From contig CAWBDF010000007.1 of the NCBI GenBank assembly GCA_963787485.1, positions 620,001-684,000 on the forward strand: DNA of 64,000 nt, given 5' to 3'. Both the position numbers and the translations under genes were made by a program. Shown here in pieces: positions 54,037 through 64,000 of the stretch; positions within the stretch are counted from its first letter, which is position 1; each line of letters begins with the position of its first letter. This DNA comes from Bog-473 sp963787485. Lineage in GTDB: Bacteria; Actinomycetota; Acidimicrobiia; Acidimicrobiales; RAAP-2. Under the pieces are notes generated by a model. That model worked only from the letters and a program-made list of their open reading frames with translations, did no database searches and had not been told where the DNA came from.

Positions 54037-54485
54037 CGAGCCCGCTCCACTACTTCGGTCAGCCGCCAGCGCTTCAACTTGGAGAAGGGGCGGGTCTCCT
54101 GCACGCGGACCCGGTCGCCCACCTTGGCGCTGTCCTCGGCGTCGTGGACGTAGAGCTTCTTGGTGCGCTGGACCGTCTTGCCGTACTTGGGGTGGCGCAC
54201 CCGCTCGACCACGGCCACGACGAGGGTGGCGGCCATGGCGTCGGAGACGACGATCCCCTCCCGTACCTTGCGGCGGTTGGTGCGGGGCCCACCCTCAGCC
54301 GGGCCGTCGGCGGCGGGCAGCTCGGCAGCGGCCTCTGCCTCGATCGCCCCGAGGGCCTCGGCGGCATCGGCCGCGGCGGCCCTGGCAGCCTCGGTCGTGG
54401 TGGCGTCGGCGGCCGTCACCTCGGTCCCGGCCGCCTCGGGTCCTCCGTCCTCGGTCGTGTCGTTGTCTGGTGTCTCGTCGGCCAT
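54033..54485 (-). CDS. rpsQ: ribosomal protein S17 with ~70-residue acidic N-terminal extension
   Basis: 150 residues, almost twice the usual 80-90. The core starts at about residue 70 (RKVREGIVVSDAMAATLVVA, RHPKYGKTVQRTKKLYVHD, VGDRVRVQETRPFSKLKRW). Before it lies an Ala/Glu/Asp/Thr-rich, disordered lead (ADETPDNDTTEDGGPEAAGT and AEALGAIEAEAAAELPAADG). No internal start near the core was seen, and the ATG at 54485 overlaps the rpmC stop as expected for coupling, so the extension is probably made. Confidence 0.96.
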   Translation of the reverse strand: MADETPDNDTTEDGGPEAAGTEVTAADATTTEAARAAAADAAEALGAIEAEAAAELPAADGPAEGGPRTNRRKVREGIVVSDAMAATLVVAVVERVRHPKYGKTVQRTKKLYVHDAEDSAKVGDRVRVQETRPFSKLKRWRLTEVVERAR

Positions 54486-54898
54486 CAGGCCTCATCCTCT
54501 TCGTCGTCTTCCACGTCGTCGTCCTCGTGTTCGTGGTCCTGTTCGTGGTCGTGGTCATGGGGGTGCAGGTCGGCTGCGGCTTCCGCCTCGGCAGCGGCAG
54601 CCTTGGCCGCGGCCCTGTCCTCCCGGTCCCTGTCCTCGGCGGCCACCTTGGCCCGGGCTGCCTCGTGCTCGGCCTCGGTCGGGGCGACATAGGCGCCCTC
54701 GGCCTCCAAGATCTCCCGGCCCCGCAACACGGTCAGCATCCGGGCCACCTCGTGGCGCACCTGGCCGATGCGGGCCGGATTGTCCAGCTGTCCGGTGGCC
54801 AACTGGAAGCGCAGGTTGAACAGCTCGCGACGCGACTCGCCCAGCCGGGCGGCCAGCTCATCGCCGTCGAGCATGGAGAGGTCGTGCGCGGTCGGCAT
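54485..54898 (-). CDS. rpmC: ribosomal protein L29 with ~70-residue His/Asp/Glu-rich C-terminal tail
   Basis: 137 residues versus the usual 60-75. The core LSMLDGDELAARLGESRREL, FNLRFQLATGQLDNPARIGQ and RHEVARMLTVLRGREILEAE is normal. The tail is helical and charged (EHEAARAKVAAEDRDREDRA), then extremely acidic and His-rich (LHPHDHDHEQDHEHEDDD). L29 sits at the tunnel exit, where trigger factor and SRP dock, so the tail would project there (inference). TGATG overlaps at both ends. Confidence 0.96.
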   Translation of the reverse strand: MPTAHDLSMLDGDELAARLGESRRELFNLRFQLATGQLDNPARIGQVRHEVARMLTVLRGREILEAEGAYVAPTEAEHEAARAKVAAEDRDREDRAAAKAAAAEAEAAADLHPHDHDHEQDHEHEDDDVEDDEEDEA

Positions 54899-55335
54899 CA
54901 GATCGCCACCTCGGCGTGCCCGTGTGTGCCCGGGCGCACCACGAAGCGTGCCTTGAAGGGCAGCTTCTGGATCGCCCGCTCCATGGCGGCGCGCGCCAGC
55001 TCCTCGTCGACGCCCGCCAGTTCGAAGAGCACACGACCGGGATGGACGACCGCCACCCACAACTCGGGGTTCCCCTTGCCCGAGCCCATGCGGGTCTCGG
55101 CCGGCTTCTGCGTGATCGGCTTGTCCGGGAAGACCCGGATCCACACCTTGCCGCCACGGCGGACGTGGCGGGTCATGGCGATACGGGCGGCCTCGATCTG
55201 GCGTGCCGTCAGCCAGCCGGCCTCCGTCGCCTGGATCCCGAAGTCGCCGAAGGCCACCGAGGTGCCGCCCTTGGCCGCTCCGGTGAGCCGGCCCCTCTGG
55301 GTCTTGCGGTGCTTGACCTTCTTGGGCATCAACAT
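54898..55335 (-). CDS. rplP: ribosomal protein L16
   Basis: 145 residues. HRKTQRGRLTGAAKGGTSVA, FGDFGIQATEAGWLTARQIE and KVWIRVFPDKPITQKPAETR. ATG 55335 or ATG 55329 (MPKKVKH). Binds near the A site. It follows rpsC by one base. Confidence 0.98.
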   Translation of the reverse strand: MLMPKKVKHRKTQRGRLTGAAKGGTSVAFGDFGIQATEAGWLTARQIEAARIAMTRHVRRGGKVWIRVFPDKPITQKPAETRMGSGKGNPELWVAVVHPGRVLFELAGVDEELARAAMERAIQKLPFKARFVVRPGTHGHAEVAI

Positions 55336-55336
55336 G

Positions 55337-56377
55337 TCAGTCGGACTCCCTGCGGAAGTGGGGCGCCTCGTGGTGCTCGCGACTCTGGCGCTCCATCTCC
55401 TCGTCCCGGTTCAGTTGACGCTCCAGTTCGTCGGGCTCGGTCGGCGACGGGAGCAAATCGGCCACCGGCGACTCGGGGACCTCCTCTTCGGTCCCCTCAC
55501 CTTCCGCCCCGTCCGCAACGGTGCCCTCGACCAGCACATCCTCGGGCACGTCCTCGAGCACGTCCTCGAGCACGTCCTCGGCGCTGTCCCCGTTCGGAGC
55601 GGCCTCGTCGTCCGCGGGGAACACTTCGGCGCGGCGGCGACCGCCGCCTGCCGTGATGAGACGGCGCGGACCGCCCGACTGGCCCGAGGTCTCCCCCACG
55701 GCCATGGCCGCCTCACGAGTGATCTTGTCCTCGATGGAGACCTTGTAGGGAAGGATGTCGCCCTTGTAGATCCACACCTTCACGCCGACGCGACCCGACG
55801 TGGTGCGTGCCTCGCGGAAGCCGTAGTCGATATCCGCCCGCAGGGTGTGCAGCGGTACCCGACCCTCTCGGTACTGCTCCTTGCGGGACATCTCGGAGCC
55901 GCCCAACCGGCCGGAGCACTGCACCTTGATCCCCTGGGCGCCCGCCTTCTGGACGGTTTGGATCGCCCGCTTCATGGCTCGCCGAAAGGCCACCCGGCGC
56001 ACCAGCTGGTCGCAGATGCCCTGGGCGATCAGCGCGGCATCGAGCTCGGGCTGCTTGATCTCCTGGATGTTGAGTTGAATCCGGTTCTGCAGGCCCGTGA
56101 TCTCCTCGAGGTGCTTCTTGAGACGGTCCGCCTCCGCGCCGCGGCGGCCGATCACGATGCCCGGGCGGGCGGTGTGGATGTCGACGCGCAGGCGGTCGCG
56201 CGTCCGCTCGACCTCGATCCGGCTCACCGCCGCGGCCTCGAGCTGCTTCGTCAGGTAGTCACGGATCTTCCAGTCCTCGACCACGAACTCGCGGTAGCGA
56301 CGCTCCTCGAACCAACGGGACTTCCAGTCGGTGGTGATCCCGAGCCGGAAGCCGTAAGGGTTGACCTTCTGGCCCAT
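55337..56377 (-). CDS. rpsC: ribosomal protein S3 with ~120-residue acidic C-terminal tail
   Basis: 346 residues versus about 210-235. The core is canonical: MGQKVNPYGFRLGITTDWKS, KH domain IVIGRRGAEADRLKKHLEEI and VKVWIYKGDILPYK. The tail after ~225 is acidic and disordered, with a short repeat (EDVLEDVLEDVPEDVLVEG), and ends in a mixed-charge stretch (ELERQLNRDEEMERQSREHH). S3 lines the mRNA entry channel. DNA of the tail shows 15-base repeats near 55555-55580. Confidence 0.97.
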   Translation of the reverse strand: MGQKVNPYGFRLGITTDWKSRWFEERRYREFVVEDWKIRDYLTKQLEAAAVSRIEVERTRDRLRVDIHTARPGIVIGRRGAEADRLKKHLEEITGLQNRIQLNIQEIKQPELDAALIAQGICDQLVRRVAFRRAMKRAIQTVQKAGAQGIKVQCSGRLGGSEMSRKEQYREGRVPLHTLRADIDYGFREARTTSGRVGVKVWIYKGDILPYKVSIEDKITREAAMAVGETSGQSGGPRRLITAGGGRRRAEVFPADDEAAPNGDSAEDVLEDVLEDVPEDVLVEGTVADGAEGEGTEEEVPESPVADLLPSPTEPDELERQLNRDEEMERQSREHHEAPHFRRESD

Positions 56378-56381
56378 CTCG

Positions 56382-57092
56382 TCAGTCCTCGCTCTTCTCG
56401 TCCGCGTCAGCGTCGGCTGACGCGTCCTCGCTCACCGCGTCGGCTACGGCCTCGTCGGGCACAGCCTCGTCGGCTACGGCCTCTTCGGGCACAGCCTCTT
56501 CGGGCACGGCCTCTTCGGCTGCCTCGGCGTCGGCCGCCTCGGCCGCCTCGGCGTCGGCCTCCGCAGCAGCCTCGGCCGCCGCCTTCTCGGATTCGGCCGC
56601 GGCCTGGGCGGCGGCCCGGCGACGGGACAGACGGCCGGAGAGGTCGGCCCGCCGCCGTGAGGACTCGACACGCCGCGAGCGGTTGGCGCTCACGGCCTCC
56701 ATGCGCCGCCGTCGCAGTTCCAGCCGGTCGGACGGGAGTCGGCTCACGATGATGGTGATGTGGCAGGTCCGCTTACGGATCCGGGTGGCCCGACCCCGGG
56801 CCCGCGGGCGCCAGCGCTTCATGGTGGTGCCCTCGTCGGCGTAGCAGGCCGAGACGTAGAGCTCCTCGGGATTCTGCGAGTCGTTGTGCGCCGCGTTGGC
56901 CACCGCCGAATTCAGGACCTTGCCGATGATCTCGGCCGCCTCGCGCTCGGTTCCGTTGAGGACCTCCGCGGCGCGCTGGACGTCCTCGCCGCGGATGAGG
57001 TCGAGGACCTGACGCGCCTTGGAGGCGGACATGCCGCAGTAACGGTGCACCGCCCTCGTCCCGGGGCGCTCGTTGGTCTTGGTGGCCGTCAT
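56382..57092 (-). CDS. rplV: ribosomal protein L22 with ~115-residue Ala/Glu-rich C-terminal tail
   Basis: 236 residues versus about 110-120. Core: RYCGMSASKARQVLDLIRGE, LNSAVANAAHNDSQNPEELY and KRWRPRARGRATRIRKRTCH. The tail is first basic (ELRRRRMEAVSANRSRRVES), then Ala/Glu-rich with repeats of EEAVP/DEAVA, and ends DASADADADEKSED. L22 lines the exit tunnel with its hairpin, and the tail would emerge on the solvent side. ATGA overlap with rpsS. Confidence 0.97.
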   Translation of the reverse strand: MTATKTNERPGTRAVHRYCGMSASKARQVLDLIRGEDVQRAAEVLNGTEREAAEIIGKVLNSAVANAAHNDSQNPEELYVSACYADEGTTMKRWRPRARGRATRIRKRTCHITIIVSRLPSDRLELRRRRMEAVSANRSRRVESSRRRADLSGRLSRRRAAAQAAAESEKAAAEAAAEADAEAAEAADAEAAEEAVPEEAVPEEAVADEAVPDEAVADAVSEDASADADADEKSED

Positions 57093-57367
57093 CGCCGAGC
57101 GCCGCGCTCCTGGCCGGCGTGATAGCGGAAGGTGCGGGTGGGGGCGAACTCGCCGAGCTTGTGGCCGACCATCGACTCGGTGACGTAGACCGGCACGTGG
57201 CGACGACCGTCGTGCACCGCAATGGTGTGCCCGACCATGTCGGGGATGATGGTCGAGCGGCGGGACCAGGTCTTGATGACCTTCTTCTCCCCGCTCGAGT
57301 TCAGCACGTCCACCTTCTTGAGCAGGTGGTCGTCGACGAAGGGCCCTTTCTTCAGGCTACGCGGCAT
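57089..57367 (-). CDS. rpsS: ribosomal protein S19
   Basis: 92 residues. MPRSLKKGPFVDDHLLKKVD, TWSRRSTIIPDMVGHTIAVH and GHKLGEFAPTRTF. Start ATG 57365-57367; the upstream extension was rejected. Overlaps rplV by four bases. Confidence 0.98.
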   Translation of the reverse strand: MPRSLKKGPFVDDHLLKKVDVLNSSGEKKVIKTWSRRSTIIPDMVGHTIAVHDGRRHVPVYVTESMVGHKLGEFAPTRTFRYHAGQERGARR

Positions 57368-57381
57368 ACTCTCTCCCTCGC

Positions 57382-58218
57382 CTATCGCCACGCGCCGCGG
57401 GTACGACGTCGGCGCACGATCATTGCGTTGGACTTCTTGTTGCGGGACCGGGTGCGGCCCTCGGGCTTGCCCCACGGGGAGACCGGGTGTCGACCACCGG
57501 AGGACTTGCCCTCGCCTCCGCCCAGCGGGTGGTCGACCGGGTTCATGGCGACGCCACGCGTCTGCGGCCGCTTGCCCTTCCAGCGGGCCCGTCCGGCCTT
57601 GCCGATCTTGACCAGCTCGGCCTCGGAGTTGCCGACCACGCCGAGGGTGCCCCGACAGTCGATGGAGACTCGGCGCATTTCGGTGGAGGGCAGCCGCAAG
57701 GTGGCGAAGGCCCCCTCCTTGGCCACGAGTTGCACGCTCATTCCGGCGCCCCGGGCCATCTTGCCGCCACCGCCCGGACGCAGTTCGACGTTGTGGATGG
57801 TCGAGCCGACCGGGATGAACCGCAGGGGCAGCGCGTTGCCTGGCCGGATGTCGGCACCCTGGCCGCTCTGGAGCATGTCGCCCACCTTCACCCCGGCCGG
57901 GGCCAGGATGTAGCGCTTCTCTCCGTCGGCGTAGTGCAACAGCGCGATCCTGGCGTTTCGGTTGGGGTCGTACTCAATGCTGGCCACCTTGGCCGGGATC
58001 CCGTCCTTGTTGCGGCGGAAGTCGATGATCCGGTATTGCTGCTTGTGGCCGCCTCCGCGGTGGCGCGCCGTCTTGCGGCCGTAGCTGTTGCGCCCGCCAC
58101 TCTTGGGCTTCGGGGCCAGCAACGACTTCTCCGGGCGGTCGCGGGTGATCTCGGAGAAGTCCGAGACGGTCTGGAACCGGCGTCCGGCACTGGTGGGCTT
58201 GCGTGAGCGGAGTGGCAT
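57382..58218 (-). CDS. rplB: ribosomal protein L2
   Basis: 278 residues. Peptidyl-transferase-centre protein. GRKTARHRGGGHKQQYRIID, RGTLGVVGNSEAELVKIGKA and the functional-loop GVAMNPVDHPLGGGEGKSSG with the conserved His. C-terminus basic. Confidence 0.99.
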   Translation of the reverse strand: MPLRSRKPTSAGRRFQTVSDFSEITRDRPEKSLLAPKPKSGGRNSYGRKTARHRGGGHKQQYRIIDFRRNKDGIPAKVASIEYDPNRNARIALLHYADGEKRYILAPAGVKVGDMLQSGQGADIRPGNALPLRFIPVGSTIHNVELRPGGGGKMARGAGMSVQLVAKEGAFATLRLPSTEMRRVSIDCRGTLGVVGNSEAELVKIGKAGRARWKGKRPQTRGVAMNPVDHPLGGGEGKSSGGRHPVSPWGKPEGRTRSRNKKSNAMIVRRRRTRGAWR

Positions 58219-58229
58219 GGCGTTCCTGA

Positions 58230-58520
58230 TCAGCGATCGAAGAGATCGATGGAGTCGTCGGGGTGCAGCGTCACGATGGCCCGCTTGGTGTCGGGGCGCT
58301 TGCCTCGCACATTGGTGCGGCGGTTCTTGGTCGTCTTGCCCTTGCGATTGAGAGTGTTGACCTTGGACACCCGGACACCGAAGGCCTGTTCGACGGCCAG
58401 GCGAACCTCGACCTTGGTGGCCTTGGGATCGACGATGAAGACGTAGACCTTCTCGTCCATGAGGGCGTAGCTCTTCTCGGAGACCACGGGCCGGATGAGC
58501 ACGGACATGGCGTCACGCAT
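58230..58520 (-). CDS. rplW: ribosomal protein L23
   Basis: 96 residues. Tunnel-exit docking site for trigger factor and SRP. LIRPVVSEKSYALMDEKVYV, VRLAVEQAFGVRVSKVNTLN and KKAIVTL-type ending (KRAIVTLHPDDSIDLFDR). The start at 58520 overlaps rplD by eight bases; ATG 58506-58508 (MSVLIRP) is a shorter alternative. Confidence 0.97.
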   Translation of the reverse strand: MRDAMSVLIRPVVSEKSYALMDEKVYVFIVDPKATKVEVRLAVEQAFGVRVSKVNTLNRKGKTTKNRRTNVRGKRPDTKRAIVTLHPDDSIDLFDR

Positions 58521-59310
58521 GGACGTCCGCCTCCTCGGTCGTGCCGGAGGCCTCGGGAGTGGCCTCGGTCGCCTCGTCCTCGTCGGCCTCGTCGGCGGTG
58601 GCGTCCCCGTCCTGGAGGGGGAGGTGAGTGCCGGAGAAGTCCGACACCGCCGTCGGCAGGGTGCCGTCCGAGAAGACGAGCCAGTCGGCCCGCAGCACGT
58701 CGTGGGCGGACAACTCCCCGAAGCTGGCGGTCTGCACCGGGGGCAGGTTGGCGAAGGACCGCTCCACGTCGAGCTCGTCGGCCGCCAGGACGACGAGGAC
58801 CGACCCCGTCACCTTGAGCTTGCGCAGCACGGTGGCGGCGTCCTTGGTCTTGGGAGCGGTGATCTTCCACTCGTCGACCACCACGATCCGCCCCATGTCG
58901 GCCCGGTCGCTCAGGGCCGAGAGCAGTGCCAGGCGCACCATCTTCTTGGGCGTGCGCTGCGCGTAGCTGCGCGGCTTGGGTCCGAGCGCCACGCCGCCAC
59001 CGCTCATGGAGGGCGAGCGGCTCGATCCCTGCCGGGCCCGTCCGGTCCCCTTCTGGCGGAAGGGCTTTGCCCCGCCACCGCGCACCTCGGCCCGGGTCCG
59101 CGTGGACTGGGTCCCGGCCCGGGCGGCGGCCAGCTGGGCGGTCACCACCTGGTGGAGGACAGCCTGGTTCGGCTCGAGCCCGAAAATCGCCGGCTCGAGG
59201 TCGACCGTGCCCAGGTCGTGCCCGGCGGCGTTACGCCGGGGCGCCGTGCGCGCCACGGGGTCCGGTCGCTCCTTCACGATCGTGCGGTCGAGCACGGTGC
59301 CGGAGGTCAT
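58513..59310 (-). CDS. rplD: ribosomal protein L4 with acidic C-terminal tail
   Basis: 265 residues versus about 205. Core: VLHQVVTAQLAAARAGTQST, GGGAKPFRQKGTGRARQGSS (tunnel loop) and LLSALSDRADMGRIVVVDEW. A C-terminal tail of ~35 residues (DGDATADEADEDEATEATPE ...) is acidic. The N-terminal ~30 residues are also longer than usual. L4 controls the S10 operon in E. coli. ATGA overlap with rplC. Confidence 0.97.
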   Translation of the reverse strand: MTSGTVLDRTIVKERPDPVARTAPRRNAAGHDLGTVDLEPAIFGLEPNQAVLHQVVTAQLAAARAGTQSTRTRAEVRGGGAKPFRQKGTGRARQGSSRSPSMSGGGVALGPKPRSYAQRTPKKMVRLALLSALSDRADMGRIVVVDEWKITAPKTKDAATVLRKLKVTGSVLVVLAADELDVERSFANLPPVQTASFGELSAHDVLRADWLVFSDGTLPTAVSDFSGTHLPLQDGDATADEADEDEATEATPEASGTTEEADVHA

Positions 59311-59966
59311 CTCGACCTGCCGGCCTTCGTCGGGGTCTTCACCGAGTCGCGCAAGACAACCACGCTGCCCCGCGCCCCGGGCACCGCCCCCTTGACCAGC
59401 ACGAGCTCGCGCTCGGGGTCGCAGGAGACGACTTCGAGGTTGAGCGCGGTCACCTGGGTGCCGCCCATCTGCCCGGCCATCCGGGTCCCCTTGAAGACCC
59501 GGGAGGGGGTGGCGCAGGCGCCGATGGAGCCGGGCGCACGGTGGTGGCCGTGGTTGCCGTGGGCGCCGCCTTGGCCGTGGAAGTTGTGCCGCTTCATGCC
59601 GCCGGCGAAGCCCTTGCCCTTCGAGACCGAAATGGCGTCGATGCGCTCGCCCGCCTCCCAGAGGTCGGCGGCCAGCTCCTGGCCCACTTGATATTCGGCC
59701 ACGTCGTCGAGCCGCAGCTCCACCAAGGCCCGGCCCGGGTTCACCCTGGCCTTGGCGTAGTGGCCGGTCTGCGGCTTGTTCAACGTGGAGCCGCGTCGGA
59801 ATCCCCAGGTCACCTGCAAGGCGGCGTAGCCGTCGGTCTCGGGCGTCTTGACCTGGACCACGCGCACCGGCGCGACTTTCAGGACCGTCACCGGAACGGC
59901 GCGGTTCTGGTCGTCCCAGACCTGGGTCATGCCGACCTTCTCGCCGACGATGGCCTTGCGTGCCAC
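59307..59966 (-). CDS. rplC: ribosomal protein L3
   Basis: 219 residues. KAIVGEKVGMTQVWDDQNRA, SKGKGFAGGMKRHNFHGQGG and GSIGACATPSRVFKGTRMAG. Early assembly protein. GTG start at 59964-59966; the longer frame to 60185 was rejected because the upstream residues have no L3 character. Confidence 0.98.
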   Translation of the reverse strand: MARKAIVGEKVGMTQVWDDQNRAVPVTVLKVAPVRVVQVKTPETDGYAALQVTWGFRRGSTLNKPQTGHYAKARVNPGRALVELRLDDVAEYQVGQELAADLWEAGERIDAISVSKGKGFAGGMKRHNFHGQGGAHGNHGHHRAPGSIGACATPSRVFKGTRMAGQMGGTQVTALNLEVVSCDPERELVLVKGAVPGARGSVVVLRDSVKTPTKAGRSR

Positions 59967-60270
59967 GTGTCCTCTTCCTGTCTCTTCCCGTGTCCTGTCA
60001 GCAGGCGCTCGGAGATTTCCTCCGTGTGCATGCCAACGCTCCGCCCGGGAAACCCGAGCGGAGCGCCCGAATGGTTCGGCGTGAGGTCCCGGCCAGAGCC
60101 GGCGATCACGCACGTCTGTTGTCGGCAGCACCGGAGGCGCCGCACGGGGCAGCACCGAAGTGCCACCGTTTCGACCCTGCGCCACCCGATTGGGCGGCTC
60201 GCGAGGTTACACCATCACCCTTCCCCCTGCCAGGCGTCCGGCGGGGAGACGGGGCACGGCCTTCACGGTG
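59967..60270. other. rpsJ-rplC gap with strong hairpin
   Basis: 304 bases without a gene, unusually large inside the S10 operon. A 12-base stem with AAA loop (60038-60064, one G:T-type mismatch, GCTCCGCCCGGG / CCCGAGCGGAGC) stands out. No T-run follows on either strand. It may be an attenuator, processing site or leader structure. No convincing promoter was identified. Confidence 0.45.
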
Positions 60271-60597
60271 TCAGGCCGTCTGGATCTTGATCTCAATATC
60301 CACCCCGGCCGGCAGGTCGAGCCGCTGCAGCGAGTCGACCGTCTTGGGGGTGTGCTCGACGATGTCGACCAGGCGCTTGTGCACCCGCATCTCGAAGTGC
60401 TCGCGCGAGTCCTTGTACTTGTGAGGCGAGCGGATCACCGTATAGCGGTGCTTGTCGGTCGGCAGCGGGACCGGGCCGAGCACCTTGGCCTGCGTCCGCA
60501 GGACCGTCTGGACGATCTTCTCCGTCGACTGGTCCAGGATCTCGTGGTCGTAGGCCTTCAGCCTGATGCGGATCTTCTGCTTCGGGCCGTCGGCCAT
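60271..60597 (-). CDS. rpsJ: ribosomal protein S10
   Basis: 108 residues. IRIRLKAYDHEILDQSTEKI, TDKHRYTVIRSPHKYKDSRE and HKRLVDIVEHTPKTVDSLQR are canonical. 37 bases after tuf. Confidence 0.99.
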   Translation of the reverse strand: MADGPKQKIRIRLKAYDHEILDQSTEKIVQTVLRTQAKVLGPVPLPTDKHRYTVIRSPHKYKDSREHFEMRVHKRLVDIVEHTPKTVDSLQRLDLPAGVDIEIKIQTA

Positions 60598-60634
60598 GGT
60601 CTCGGTGCCTGCTCTCGTTCGCGTGAAGTCGTGA

Positions 60635-61822
<1,188 letters not shown>

Positions 61823-61893
61823 CGCCTCGCTACTCCCTGCTCCTGACGGGACCCCTCTGGCCCCGATATTGACGGTGTCTCCGGTGCCGGACC

Positions 61894-61937
61894 CGGCCCG
61901 GGCTACCCCGGTGGGCCGGGCTACCCGGTGGCCCGGG

Positions 61938-61960
<23 letters not shown>
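61894..61960. repeat. short repeats around the fusA stop codon
   Basis: CCGGGCTAC-type units end at 61906, 61924 and 61941, with a fourth partial copy near 61955. Spacing is 17-18 bases. The fusA stop (TAG, 61938-61940 on the minus strand) lies in the third unit. Confidence 0.5.

Positions 61961-64000
<2,040 letters not shown>

Noticed and set aside
53972..56752. 926-codon plus-strand ORF opposite S17-S3
   Set aside because: Covers well-identified ribosomal genes on the other strand; long antisense frames are expected at this GC.

Overview
The window is high-GC DNA with a GC-rich codon bias. It carries GuaB3, zinc-ribbon (C+) forms of S4, S14 and L36, a class E-type sortase, a CIRCE-controlled groES-groEL pair and an actinobacterial order of ribosomal genes. 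Together these point to an actinobacterium. The secreted 'GYWLVASDGGIFAFGDA'-type repeats make Acidimicrobiia or a relative my best guess (inference). Three likely frameshifts suggest either a draft or metagenomic assembly or some gene decay.

Layout. 1-2 kb: end of the purine branch, guaA (cut by the window edge) and guaB3, on the minus strand. 2-10.6 kb: surface and accessory genes. These are a secreted protein, a repeat-TIG-glycoside hydrolase, a sortase with a long cytoplasmic arm, and several small orphan proteins including a DivIVA-like coiled coil. 10.7-16 kb: polysaccharide assembly, with a GT-C membrane glycosyltransferase, a GT2-methyltransferase fusion and a processive GT2. Each of the last two is broken by one extra base. 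16-20 kb: secreted or membrane proteins, two of which end in a shared TPEVP-hydrophobic-Arg tail. 20-29.5 kb: Nudix hydrolase, two methyltransferases, another GT-C enzyme, groEL/groES, a secreted protein and a PIG-V-like mannosyltransferase. 29.7-32.8 kb: a thiolase / DUF35 / acyl-CoA dehydrogenase lipid cassette.

32.8-64 kb is an essentially unbroken minus-strand run. Read in transcription order it goes fusA (5' end outside), tuf, the S10, spc and alpha ribosomal operons with secY-adk-map-infA-rpmJ, rpoA, rplQ and truA. Then come rplM-rpsI, glmM, glmS, acpS, nnrD, alr, a family 4 uracil-DNA glycosylase, tsaE, tsaB and rimI. Translation, protein export, amino-sugar and D-alanine supply for the wall, cofactor repair and t6A tRNA modification are therefore co-oriented. 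Many junctions are ATGA, GTGA or TGATG overlaps that suggest translational coupling.

The most interesting observations are: (1) an ungapped ~57-residue domain shared by the sortase's cytoplasmic N-terminus and a nearby orphan protein; (2) a candidate TPEVP C-terminal sorting signal on two adjacent exported proteins; (3) acidic disordered tails on five neighbouring ribosomal proteins; (4) the same 12-mer at two independent frameshifts; (5) an apparent CTG start of infA. No CRISPR array, prophage, insertion sequence or tRNA gene was recognised.
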